The notes under the pieces: model-generated
Database searches by the model: none
What the model was told of the DNA's origin: nothing
What the model saw: only the letters and a program-made list of their open reading frames with translations
Assembly (NCBI GenBank): GCA_021234155.1
Contig: JAJEKV010000106.1
Coordinates: forward strand, 62,001-126,000
Direction: 5' to 3'
DNA length: 64,000 bases
Source of the DNA: Isoetes taiwanensis
Taxonomy: Eukaryota > Streptophyta > Lycopodiopsida > Isoetales > Isoetaceae
Translations under genes and position numbers: made by a program
Shown: one piece after another, positions 54,562-64,000 of the stretch
Layout: the number at the start of each line of letters is the position of its first letter
Numbering within the stretch: the first letter of the stretch is position 1

Positions 54562-57046
54562 TCACCGTTGTTGCTTAACTCTATGCTCACCAAAAAAAAA
54601 CATTACACTATTAGAGACTTGGATTCCAAATGAAGAGCGAAGGCGGAGAGGATGCACGTGGCGCTTAATGTGAACAATGGAAATCTTGGTGCCAAAATTT
54701 GATAAGGTGGTTGGTGCATGTGGGCATGTGCACGAGGGCGGAAAAATAGCCATTATTTTGGTCCGCGACACGATTTTTCGAAAAATGCGGCCATTAATGT
54801 GGTTGCAATGAATGCACAAACATGTCCTATGAAATTTTGCCATATGGATGCCAAGTAAGCCTGCTCCTCTTTCTACTTGCCAACTAATAACCGACTTTGG
54901 AAAAAATGCGCAAACATCATTGGTCGCGAGAAACATGACGTGGAATTTCGCATCCAAGATATGGGCCATTTTGAGACCCCAAACCGCCCCTAATGTTAAC
55001 AATCTTGAAGGGAGGTAGTGGTTTTGGCTGCCCTTTAGGAATAAGAACTTCACCTTTAGCATCCCGTTGCCACAACTCGATTCCTTGTACAGGCATCCAC
55101 AACCTGTCACCTGGTCTCCACTTATATTGCATGATTGGTATTCCATCCCTAACCCAAAACTTGAACTGAAGTGGCTTTGTGTGTCCTGTCAACTGATCCT
55201 TCCATCTAACAAGTATCCCTCAACAAATGATTTCCAATCTGCAACCTCATCCATCAAGAAAGCCATTGGGTTGGGGTCAATGCAGCTCTCAAACAAATCC
55301 ATTAGTTCAGGGAGACTAGTCACGTTTTCTCTCCTGAGCTTGCCAGAGAAGTTTCCGAAGAATGCATCTATATCATCATGGGTATGGCCAACCATCATGA
55401 ACCCCACTTTTACAACTTTGAATACTCCCACTGCTGTCAAGTATGACATTGCCCCAAACATCCATCTATTCTTGTTTTCTTTCCAGCAGTTGTCCAATTG
55501 AACACATAGCTCCTCAGGCAGTTGTTTCTCAAGTAAGGGGAAATCATCCCAAGTCCTCCTTGATTCACCATTGACCTTGGATGTGAGCTTTTTTATCTGC
55601 CTTTGGTAACAAAGCGGTTGATCATCCATCAAAGCCTCAAAAATGGGGGCTGATGGGGAATACCTCCTCCCTTCTATCGATCCTTTCTCTAGTGTTCTCA
55701 AGCACTTGAAAATAGAGCTCACATGGAAGTTTGGATCATCCCTCCATAGATCAAGCACAAAATGACCATAGGTGCAGGCCCATGCCCATGTGTTAAGACA
55801 CCCTTGGACTTACTTTCATCCGAAAAGCATTTTGACAACGCTTTGGGTAAAGGATCTAGCTTTGGCAAGAAAGTCTTGTGTTGGTCCATCTTATCATGAA
55901 TTATACACAAAAATGTCAGCCGCAGACCGAGAAAATGTTCTCCACCGCCAATACAACTCTCACGTGATATTTGGCCCCTTTGGTGATCCGCAAATTGCTC
56001 CCTAATTGACATTCTTTCTTTCTCTATTGCGCTTGATGCAAGTGTATCCTTGAGTTGAATGCAAGTGTTGCACTTTGAGAATGGCATGTGTTGCGTGACA
56101 CCGACGTGCCCGAGAAGTGAGTGCTCCATAACTTGCTGAAATGTGATTGAGAAAGAGGCCTACCTCCAGTAGTTTCTAGGATGGAGTTGACCTCTTTAAG
56201 GCACTCTTTTGGATATAATGTTGTGGCAACACCTTTTGCACCACTCTCACAACCGTGCTCGCTCACCTTCTCGACTTGTGGGGCATAGATTGAGACATGT
56301 ATCTCACAAAGCTCTCAAGACCGCAATGGCCTTGAGAGTGTTTGCTCTAGGTTTCAAAGTGAGTGCATTGCCATGTTGGAACAACCTATGCCCTTTTCTA
56401 ACCTGCTCCCAAAGATTCAGAGAATGAAGACTTCCTCACGCCAAGAATCCATCTCAATGCTCTCATACATACCTTTAGCCCCTCAATTGATATAGTAACC
56501 TTCCCTGTGTCTTCATCATAGCTGGAATTTCTACACAAGGAGTAGATGAAATTAATCCTATCTTTTTCAAGTCGCCCAATGTATTGGGACCTTATTCTCA
56601 GACGAGGTCATCCACATCGCATCGACTGTGGTAATCTAGGTTGCAACACTCTTGTCCCCTAATTGCCTCTAGGTTTTCTTTGGTTGGGGCCATACTTTCC
56701 ATCCTTTCTAAATATTTGTCACTTTAGGCTTTTGGGCACCCTTTGGTCGCTTTTATGAAAAATATAGCCTCTTCCTTGTGATCAAAGGATGCTCATCCAC
56801 CACCAAATCTTCCACATGGCCTGGGGTGGGCCTTGGGGTATGTAGTTCAGTAGGGCATTCCAAACTATCACCATTCTTTTGTGCAATATATCTAATTGGC
56901 CATCTTAACTGTGTTTGGGACTCCAACAACCCAGAGCACACAATGCAATCACTAGAGCTTCCCTGGGACATGATTGTATCAACTTGGATAAGAAGCTTCA
57001 CAATGCCAACTCCAAGATGATCATCTCCCAGCCTCTCATCATTCAC
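54562..57046 (-). pseudogene. Transposase with DUF7869-like (RNase H-fold) motifs, frame-shifted
   Basis: Minus strand, N to C: 57046-56753 (M-S-Q-G-S-S-S-D-C-I-V-C-S-G, C-x2-C), 56266-56024 (Cys/His region), 56129-55719 (C-N-T-C-I-Q-L-K, then 'FLCIIHDKMDQHKTFLPKLD'), 55758-55189 (Q-L-D-N-C-W-K-E-N-K-N and 'VGFMMVGHTHDDIDAFFGNF') and a basic C-terminal part (55192-54917). The Asp of D-N-x-x-x-E-N-K-N and of G-H-T-H-x-D-I-D are likely catalytic. Five or more slips. The 55189-55758 frame is intact. It may be the enzyme that moved the 16.5-kb insert, or a separate nested element. Confidence 0.72.
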
Positions 57047-57222
57047 ACTATCAAAAGGATCAACTGCAGTTATGATGCCCTCTCAAGAACACTGCCTCGC
57101 TGCAAGGGTGCAAACAACAAAGTAGGCCATCTTCCTCCATTGGAGCCTAGGGCAATGTCCTGTGCTGGGCTTCCTTGGCTCCATTTTGCTCATCTCACAT
57201 GCTCCCTGAATGAAAGAGCACA

Positions 57223-57498
57223 CATTAAAACCATATACAACCATTTAAACCATTAAATCCATTCAAACCACTTAAACCATTTAAACCACATAGAACCATT
57301 AAAAACATTACAACCATATAACCATTAAAAACATTAAAACCATATAACCAACTATTAAAAACATTAAAACACTATAACTATATAACCATGTAACCATTAT
57401 AACCATTAACCATTAGAACCATTAACCATTAAAAACATTAAAACCATTAACCATTAAATCTATTAACCATTATAAACATTATAACCATTAAAAATATG
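57223..57498. repeat. AACCATTAAA-type minisatellite
   Basis: About 275 bases of imperfect 9-19-base units built from AACCATTAAA and AAAACATT, directly upstream of the transposase start. Confidence 0.88.
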
Positions 57499-57589
57499 GC
57501 CTATGTGGCGCCTGCAATCATCACCGACATTGCCACGCCAGCAACGGGATGCCGTGTCACGGACCGCATGGCCTACACGTAAGGTGGTG

Positions 57590-57808
57590 TCATAATGGCA
57601 CTTTATCGAGGTTCGAGGGTGCAGCCCAAATAAATCGCGACCTCTTCCTCTTCCCCGTGACCCACCATTCATTCATTCTCGCCGCTCGCTTTTTCCATTC
57701 CGCCTCGAGCTCGCCATTGGCGATCCTTCCAATCTTCAATTCGACGGCTTTTATGACAACAAACTGGTCGACGGATCGGGGACGATCTAGCGCCCGAGGT
57801 TTTTGCAC
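57590..57808 (-). CDS. Possible N-terminal exon of the transposase
   Basis: A 72-residue frame (M-Q-K-P-R-A-L-D-R-P-R-S-V-D-Q-F), Arg/Lys/Ala-rich with W-W, upstream of and on the same strand as the transposase. No family recognised and no clear donor. The opposite strand here is CT-rich like a promoter. Confidence 0.25.
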   Translation of the reverse strand: MQKPRALDRPRSVDQFVVIKAVELKIGRIANGELEAEWKKRAARMNEWWVTGKRKRSRFIWAAPSNLDKVPL

Positions 57809-58495
57809 GCTTTGAGTGCTCGAAGGCAGGCATCGCCGAGAAGAAAAGTGAGGTTCTTCTCTCGTAAGTTTATAGCTTTTTTTTATTGCTTCTTTTTAGT
57901 TTTCTCAGAAGTCCTTTTTAGTTTTATTGCACTCTTACTTATATTCTTTATCGAGGTTCTTACTATCCCCTATTTCAATTTCCAGCCCGACAAATCCTTT
58001 ATTCTCGCTTTGCGAACTGCTCAAACATGGAATCAAACACGGGAGCTTCCTCTCCTGATCCAAAGAAATCTATCGGTTTTGCTTTTTAATATGTTCTCTC
58101 TTGTCTCCACTGTTTCACTCTATTTCACATCTTTTCACTGTTTTCTGTTTTGCTTTTGTTTTGTTTTCTGTTTTTGTTTTCTTCTTCTTAGTTTTTGTTT
58201 AATTGAATACCTTGTACAGGCATAAGTAAGACTAGTGCTAAGACTAGTGGCAAGCAACCGAACTAGGAATCCTCAGAGACAGGTGATAAGAAGAAAAAAA
58301 CTACAGAACAGTAACAGAACATTACTATGAATGATTCACAACACAAATTTCAAAACTTTCTATGAATGTTTCATAACAGAAAACTATGAATGCATGTTTC
58401 TAACTATGATCTAAGAACAGGATTTGCTTTACAAATGCAAATCTTTCTAACTCTCACGTAATATCCTCCCTTGCGTGAAAGATGCAGATTACACT

Positions 58496-59510
58496 CAGTT
58501 TTTTCATTTCGCGAAGTCGAGAATGCCTCAGCTTGCCAACAATCCAGGAAGTACGAGCCTTCTTCTCGACTCTCGACTCGCGAGGCGAGAACAGGGAGTG
58601 TACACCCTGGATTGTTGGCTGGTTGAGGCAATCTCGAATCGCGAGTCGAGAATGCAGACAGCTACCCAACGTCTTTCTAGACCTCGAAAGCCAGCCAATG
58701 CCTATGTGCATTTCGCTTCATGAAGTCGAGAATGTCACCACACAACCAATGGTTTATTAGGTCCTGCGGTGCCTCCACCGGTCAGCCACTTCCCTTCGCA
58801 CCATCTTAGAGTGAATATTGCGAAGGGGACCGCTCCGACCGGGTGGGAGGCTATACGACTAAGCGTAGACGCGTCCGTCTGTCTTCTCGACTCGTGAGTC
58901 GAGTTGTTCAGCTAGTCGAGAATCGTGCATTATACATTGTCTTGTTCAGTGCTTCAGACCGGCCTTAGCCACTCTCCTTCAAATTATCTTCCTCGAGTAT
59001 TACGAAGGGAAGTGGCCCCGACCGCCGGCAGCCTCGGATCAAACCACAGGGGCTTTCGACATGTTTTTCGCGGCATTCTCACTCCGCAGTCAAGAACTCT
59101 TTAGATAGCCAATTATCCCGTGGTCCGGGTGAGTAGGTTCCTCGACCCGCCAGCCACTCTCCTTCAACCATCTTCTCGAATATTAAGTAAGAGGAGGGGC
59201 TCTGGATCGCGGGAGGCCTCCGCAACTAACCACAGGGAAATGCATCCCAAGGCCTCACCACCCAACAAGTTTATTCTCTATCAAGAATCGATAATGCCAT
59301 AGGTTGGTTTATGTTCGCATTCCCATTTCGCCGAAGTCGAGAATGCCTTTAACCCGGCACTCCGTGAGAGGCTCACCGAGTTTTCGTTATTAAGGCATTC
59401 TCGAATTTGCGAAGTCGAGAAATGCATCAATACCAACACCGGGATTCTCAACTGGCGAAGTGAGAATGCAAAGCATCAAGCCAACATCGATTCTGGATTC
59501 TCGCAAGTCG
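58496..59510. repeat. Second cluster of P1 palindrome variants
   Basis: Degenerate forms of the GACTCG/CGAGTC palindrome at about 58511-58524, 58562-58592, 58631-58652, 58706-58730, 58882-58905, 59325-59345, 59399-59423, 59447-59468 and 59490-59510. Most keep the right half (A-A-G-T-C-G-A-G-A-A) and have mutated left halves, and several are followed by TGC. Confidence 0.8.
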
Positions 59511-59650
59511 AGAATCCCTTAGCCATCCTCCTCCATTGCCTCTAGTCCTAGGATTAGTCTAGGTGCCTCTATCTGCCGAGCCACTCTCCTTCGAACCATC
59601 TTCCTCGAATATTGCGAAGGGGAGTGGCCCGACTGGGTGGAGGCCTCTGG
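58760..59650. repeat. Four copies of a GCCACTC...GAGTGGC hairpin (P2)
   Basis: Units at about 58760-58855, 58960-59050, 59130-59235 and 59560-59645. The best has GCCACTCTCCTTCG and CGAAGGGGAGTGGC as 14-base arms (one G:T-type mismatch) around a C-A-T-C-T-T-C-C-T-C-G-A-A-T-A-T-T loop, with outer G-C-C-T-C/G-A-G-G-C arms. They alternate with P1 variants. Confidence 0.82.
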
Positions 59651-59791
59651 GACCTAGCATTATCTATACACAACTAGCATGTCTACCGCATACTCTGGAT
59701 CGATGCTTCTAAACGTAATGGAAGGCATTCCAAGCAAAAATATAGATGATGAAATCGTTTCATGAAGTTGTTCGATTTATAGTTCTTTACT

Positions 59792-60005
59792 GAGCATCTC
59801 TCAACCTAGAGAGTATCTCGACTTGAAATATGCTCAACAAGGAAACGATAAATCGGGCGAAATGGGTCGAACAGTTCCATGATCAAAACAGGAGCCGTCA
59901 CAGTGTTACTCCGATCCATTGTTTCGTGCTCAAGCATCTCTCAACCTGTAGAGTATATTTCATCTCTCAACGCTGAAATATGCTGGACAAGGAAACAATA
60001 AATCC
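59792..60005. repeat. Direct duplication
   Basis: 59792-59854 (G-A-G-C-A-T-C-T-C-T-C-A-A-C-C-T) recurs at 59931-60005, sharing the ends (A-A-A-T-A-T-G-C-T and A-A-G-G-A-A-A-C). Confidence 0.75.
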
Positions 60006-60679
60006 ACCGAAGTTTTCGAAAGGGTTCCATGTTCTATACACATCCGGCATGTTCTACACACATAATGAAACAGGAATCTAAAACTCACCTCTTCACGCAA
60101 GAACTCCTTGGGCCATTGTATCACGATCCCGCAGCCTCACCGAGTCTTCGCCTTTTTCATGGCCTCATCAACAATGCATCCCCATCAAATACTTGTATCA
60201 AAGCGATTCTCAGATCCCTCTTCCATAGCGCCGCATTGAAGTGTTCCCTGTGTCTGCGGCTCATATCCGCTTGCTACCTTAGCCCCGCACATCGATCAAA
60301 TCAACTACTTGCAAAAGACACGCAGCTTAGAAATAGACAGAGAGTAAGGCGCTGTTACGAAGCGCATACGTCGGGCGCCATCCGTGAACTTGCGAAAGCA
60401 ATCGATCTCCGCCTCCCCACCGGGCGCTTACGGAAATTTCCAATCAAGGCCACTAAGTCCCCGAAATGAATGAATTTGAATTGGTGTTTGGGCGGGCTAA
60501 AGCTGGCCGCGGTTGCACTTTAGCCCGCTTTTTTCCTTTTGAATCATTGTGTGTCCTTAATTTCAAATTTAAGAACACGCCGACCTTTTTACTGCTAACC
60601 CTAAACCTTCCAAGGCGCGAAGAGGCTCAATTTACAAGGGAATCCGAAAGCAGCAAGAAGATGCGGGGCATACAGATAT

Positions 60680-61485
60680 GGCGACTCCATCAAAGAAGCG
60701 AGGGTACGGAAAGGAAGTCGGTTCAAGCGCACAAAAAAAAAGACAATGACCTGTGTGAGCTCTCGGTTTTGTGTTCTGGGTCAGATACCTTTATCGATCC
60801 ATCCTTCGCCTTTGCAAAGATTCATCGTGGAGACGCCAGGATCACCGGGCGAACTCCGCTCTTTCATCGAGGGATTGGAGACAGAGCTACTTGATACACC
60901 GCCAGATTCTTGGTGGTATGTCGAAGTATCAACAAGTGGGAAGGAGAAAGACTGCTTTGCGTGGCAAAGGGATAAGAAGAGCTCCGACAACAAGTACAAG
61001 AAGGTCGGTATTGTGCTCTCCGTCTCTGCGCCAGATTCGAAGCACATTACATTGTATGTGGAAGACCACCAAGGGTAAGTTCTACCACACTAAGAAGTTA
61101 TCGCGATTCAATTACTCTCACTCTTCAATGAGCAAGTCGAAGGGGACCGAGGCCGGCGCCTTTAAATTGTCAGAACCTTGGGTGGAAGGATCTGGAAGGG
61201 ATGAAGGAGGCCGGAACCCTGACATCCAGGGAGCTTGGAATGGAGATTTCCAGGGTGAGGGAGAAGCTGTTCAACACCGGGAGCTTTACGTCCAGCGTGC
61301 TGAAGACTCTAAAGCACTCGGCAGTTACCATGGATGTTGTAGTTCACAAAGGAAAAACTCCGGACAAGAGTGCAGATGAAGAAGATGAGAGTACACGGGA
61401 GGATTCAGATGCTGAAGATGAGAAAGATATGGTCGACTCCCAATTCTTGGATCTAGATGAGCAGACGCAACACGTCGAGATCTAA
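60680..61485 (+). CDS. Hypothetical element gene, basic start and acidic tail
   Basis: ATG at 60680 gives M-A-T-P-S-K-K-R-G-Y-G-K-E-V, a nuclear-localisation-like start. After a slip in the A9 run near 60735 it reads 'VETPGSPGELRSFIEGLETE', 'PPDSWWYVEVSTSGKEKDCF', then 'KVGIVLSVSAPDSKHITLYV'. A strong donor (AAGG|GTAAGT at 61075) and acceptor (TTGTCAG, 61173) define a 99-bp intron. The second exon has 'ELGMEISRVREKLFNTGSFT' and an acidic tail (D-E-E-D-E-S-T-R-E-D) to the stop at 61483-61485. The phase across the intron differs by one base, so another slip is likely. No family recognised. Confidence 0.5.
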
Positions 61486-62560
61486 GTTCTTATTTTTTAG
61501 ACCTCCTTTTTTTGCGATTGAAGACTGGAGCATATTCGTGAGTCAGTTGGATCCTTATCTACACATCATTTGGAGCTTCCATACTGCGTGGATCGCACGG
61601 CCTTAAAATGAAGGTGTACAATTTGTATGCCCCAAAGACACCCGCTTGCGGGAGTCTTAACGTCCAGAGTAACCTCGCTTTTTGAAATTTGCAACGCATA
61701 TGGAAATCGAAAAGTCCATTCTCCTACAATTCATGCTTTTTATACATTAAGCAAATTCAAATTTCGAATTTAGGGCCGGAAGCCCGTATTGGGATGAAGT
61801 AAAGATCCTAAGCATGCCGGGTTCACATGGGAATCAACTGGCTGACCTGGCTTAAAACCCGCTGAACTTGGGTTGAGGCAAAAAATTCAGCCCCTGCTTT
61901 GGAAAATCAGCCCCAAGATCCAACTTATGCCGATGCAAATACTGAATTTTTAATCAAGTCACCGCTTTAACTCAGCTGGAGGGCCTAAACTCTCCATGTG
62001 AACCACCCATAAGGCGCAACGCCGGAAATAAAGTTCGATACAAAGCTTCAACCTACACATTCAAATTTTGAAATGTGGAAGGCGGAAGCTTGTATGGCCA
62101 TGGCCTCTAAACTAAAAATAGCGCAAGAATCGGTGACGCAAGACGCTTGGTATCCGACAACCAAAGAGACACCGCCATGAGTCCGATATGCTATAATGCA
62201 AGTGGCTTTTAGAAGCGCCCACGTGTTGCATCACTGTCCGACAACCAACGTAATTAAATACATATGGTGCCATGAATGCGTGATCCTCTTATTCGGGAGA
62301 ATATTCCAAGTAAATCAGAATGATGAGATTTTGGTATCCCAGGTGGCATGGGAAAAAAGGAGCGGAAATATGACGGAATGGCCGGATAGGAGGCCATTTT
62401 CAGACCCCAAACCGCCCTAATGAGACTCTAGCCAACTAGTGAAGGGCATCAAAAAAGATTATATAACGACCGGGATGATGTTCAAATGAAAAGCACACCT
62501 CCACTCTTAAAAAAATCACATGGACTCCCTAATCACCATCGGGAGAAAGTTGTGACATGT
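61486..62560. other. Non-coding stretch in the insert
   Basis: No supported gene. 62393-62422 repeats 54965-54995 in the same orientation (A-G-A-C-C-C-C-A-A-A-C-C-G-C-C-C), so part of it is related to the sequence at the transposase 3' end. Confidence 0.4.
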
Positions 62561-62579
62561 TTAGAAACCGAACAACCAT

Positions 62580-63122
62580 GTGGGAGGGAGCCGAGGGACG
62601 GTTCTACCTGAGTCCAAATGGCGTGGTTCCAAAGGAGCAAGCACGCCTAAGAATGTTCAATTGGGTCCCAACAAAGGCTCCAAGTGGTTTTGGGAAGTAA
62701 GGCCTCAAAGCCAAGTGGTTTGATCTTCCCGAAAGTGGGATCCCTTTGAGGACATCAAGGAAGGATACTTTGTGCTGGGTGAGGCCGACGATGAGGATTG
62801 TCCAATATGGTTAGGGGGTGTGACCGATGTAACCACCACCATGGCTGATGGAGAGGAGTTGCGCCATGGATTCCAAGTTCAATATTGGGAGCCCATTGGA
62901 AGACACAGAAAGGGAACTTGAAGGAGCAATACACCGAATCGTTGGGGAGAAGAAGTGGAGGTGTAAATCATGTTGATCCTCTCAAAGGAGGGAATTGGTG
63001 GAGTGTGTGGTATGGTCATATCCAACTTGTCGATTTCAAAAGACAAGACACACAAGATCCCAAAAGGGAGATGGACAAAGCCATGAGCAACCTCCATGCT
63101 ATATCATTGTATGAGGATAGAT
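62580..63122 (+). pseudogene. C-terminal fragment related to the transposase tail
   Basis: Plus-strand frames read E-G-Y-F-V-L-G-E-A-D-D-E-D-C-P-I-W-L-G-G-V-T-D-V in pieces, then 'GGVNHVDPLKGGNWWSVWYG' and 'QDTQDPKREMDKAMSNLHAI' to the stop at 63122. A W-L-G-x-V ... W-W tail of this kind follows DUF7869-type cores in my recollection. It lies in the opposite orientation to the 54.5-57 kb gene and 180 bases from the insert's right end. Confidence 0.4.
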
Positions 63123-63304
63123 AATATTGAGAAGTTTTATGACTTTTCCCAACTAGTGGTTTGTAAAGTTTATGAGGAAAACAAGTTACCCGATTTCTTT
63201 GTGTGTGATGTGTAATTCAATTCAAGCATTCAATTCAACATTTTTTTTTCTATAGCACGAGTCCCATTTTCAGTCTGAGTCCCAAATTTCAAGATCTGAC
63301 CCAC

Positions 63305-63314
63305 TTTAATTAAA
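63305..63314. other. Target-site duplication, right copy
   Basis: TTTAATTAAA, identical to 46794-46803. MULE sequence continues directly after it. Confidence 0.85.
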
Positions 63315-64000
63315 TAATGCTTACATCCTAATCTTACATTTGTGTCAGATAGAGATAAGGGATTGCAGGAGGCACTATTTGCTGTTTTTCTTAACAATGC
63401 AAATTCTTATTGCATGAGGCATCTTGAAGCAAACTTGAAAAAGAAATGGAACAATACAGAGTTCCTACACCTTTTTTGGGAGGCAGCTAGAGCCAACACT
63501 GTTACAGAATATCATGAGCAGGTTTGTAATATGAGAAGAGTTAATAATGATGCAACAGATTGGTTAATGCAAGCTGCTCCACCTAGTATATGGACCTGAT
63601 ACTTTCCGGTCAACGTTTTGGCCATCTCACATCAAACATGGTAATCATTGAATTCAATTTCTACTTGATGCAAGAGAAAACCCATCATTGCAATGCTTAT
63701 AGATATTAGGCATGCATTGATGGATGGAGGTTTCACAAAAAGGGGGGAATGAAGCAGACGAGAATGGTATATGCAAGACAAAATGCTTCCTCGAGATTAA
63801 AACCGAGGAAGAAGCACATAAACATGCAAGGAATCGTGCGACAACAAAGATAGAAATTTGCCATCAAATGGCATCGCATTTGAAGTGATCACAATCGAGC
63901 ATAGAGGCGAGTTGTGGATTTAGAAAATGAGACATGCACTTGTTGTTCTTGGCGTTACGGGGGAATTCCTTTGTGCTCATGCAATAGAGCTATATTATGG
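63315..64000 (+). CDS. MULE transposase, C-terminal half (runs off window)
   Basis: Resumes in the frame that was interrupted at 46803, with a stop at 63315-63317. L-T-F-V-S-D-R-D-K-G-L-Q-E-A carries the second catalytic Asp, and 'YCMRHLEANLKKKW' and 'LFWEAARANTVTEYHEQVCN' (catalytic Glu region) follow. After 63599 slipped frames read F-G-H-L-T-S-N and A-R-E-K-P-I-I-A-M-L. Near 63930-63990 a SWIM zinc finger appears (C-x-C, then C-A-H-A in a slipped frame). The window ends inside or just after this motif. Confidence 0.88.

Larger units (their letters stand above)
46804..63304. mobile_element. Very large (16.5 kb) DNA-transposon-like insertion with gene cargo
   Basis: Seen: it splits the MULE transposase frame. 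TTTAATTAAA flanks both sides, and the ends are GTGGGTC (46804-46810) and GACCCAC (63298-63304). Removing it leaves the MULE frame in phase to S-D-R-D-K-G, with one stop just after the junction. The right end has subterminal GAGTCCC repeats. Inside lie a ParB/methyltransferase/phosphatase gene, a transposase with D-N-x-x-x-E-N-K-N and G-H-T-H-x-D-I-D motifs, a small plus-strand gene, and hairpin repeat families absent outside. If the terminal repeat is AGTGGGTC, the duplication is the 8 bp TTAATTAA. The superfamily is not assigned; it may contain nested elements. Confidence 0.75.
45709..64000 (+). mobile_element. MuDR-like (MULE) DNA transposon, continues past window end
   Basis: Starts near 45709 with a typical MULE terminal repeat (G-G-A-A-A-A-A-T-T-T-T-A-A-A-A-A-T-G-C-C-C, then T-G-C-C-C-C-A repeats up to 45793). 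It carries a MuDR transposase at 46067-46803 and 63315-64000. The two transposase parts are separated by a 16.5-kb insertion. The right terminus is outside the window, so the 9-bp target duplication cannot be checked. Confidence 0.82.

Noticed and set aside
60029-60469. 146-residue ORF as a gene
   Set aside because: Low-complexity Ser/Leu/Arg composition, no family, and it overlaps the duplicated 59.8-60.0 kb sequence upstream.

Overview
This is a repeat-dominated stretch of a land-plant nuclear genome. Three things show this: plant-type Ty1/copia, Ty3/gypsy, LINE and MuDR-like (MULE) transposons nested in one another; an intron-rich Nup98-type nucleoporin gene with a plant-style NPFGTLPA motif; and a DUF7733-like plant membrane protein. 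I cannot fix the species. The TE density and long introns suggest a large-genome lineage, and a non-angiosperm such as a fern, lycophyte or gymnosperm is possible. Many open frames are broken by one-base slips. The paired LTRs differ mostly at C-N-G triplets, so some breaks may be consensus errors rather than decay.

Layout. 1-5468: a nearly complete copia element whose first 25 bases lie outside the window. 6465-16618: a second, decayed copia that hosts a non-autonomous LTR element (6966-9893, internally duplicated) and a 5'-truncated LINE (11828-15748, with poly-A and target duplication). 17478-24566: a Nup98-like gene with an FG-poor start and a C-terminal autopeptidase domain, carrying a SINE-like insert in its last intron. 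25369-25979: the DUF7733-like gene. 25980-30421: no convincing gene. 30427-41550: a complete minus-strand gypsy element with perfect TACTT target duplications and a third ORF. 41556-45150: hairpin-rich sequence without clear genes. 45150-45708: a gypsy integrase piece, cut by a MULE that starts near 45709 and runs off the window end.

The MULE transposase frame stops at 46803 and resumes in the same frame at 63315. Between these points lies a 16.5-kb insert (46804-63304), flanked by a duplicated TTTAATTAAA and ending in short inverted termini (GTGGGTC/GACCCAC). I read it as a very large DNA transposon. It carries a minus-strand, intron-containing gene that appears to join a ParB/sulfiredoxin-like domain, a beta-class DNA-methyltransferase-like domain and an FCP1-like HAD phosphatase. 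It also carries a decayed transposase with DUF7869-like motifs, a small plus-strand gene, a second transposase tail, and several families of palindromic repeats found in this window only inside the insert.

The most striking repeat is a perfect palindrome of up to 30 bp with half-site TTTCTCGACTCG. It sits 20-30 bases inside introns of the fusion gene and in its 3' flank, and it contains GANTC and TCGA sites. The methyltransferase/ParB/phosphatase gene together with this palindrome family is my main candidate for an undescribed system. Its function is inference.
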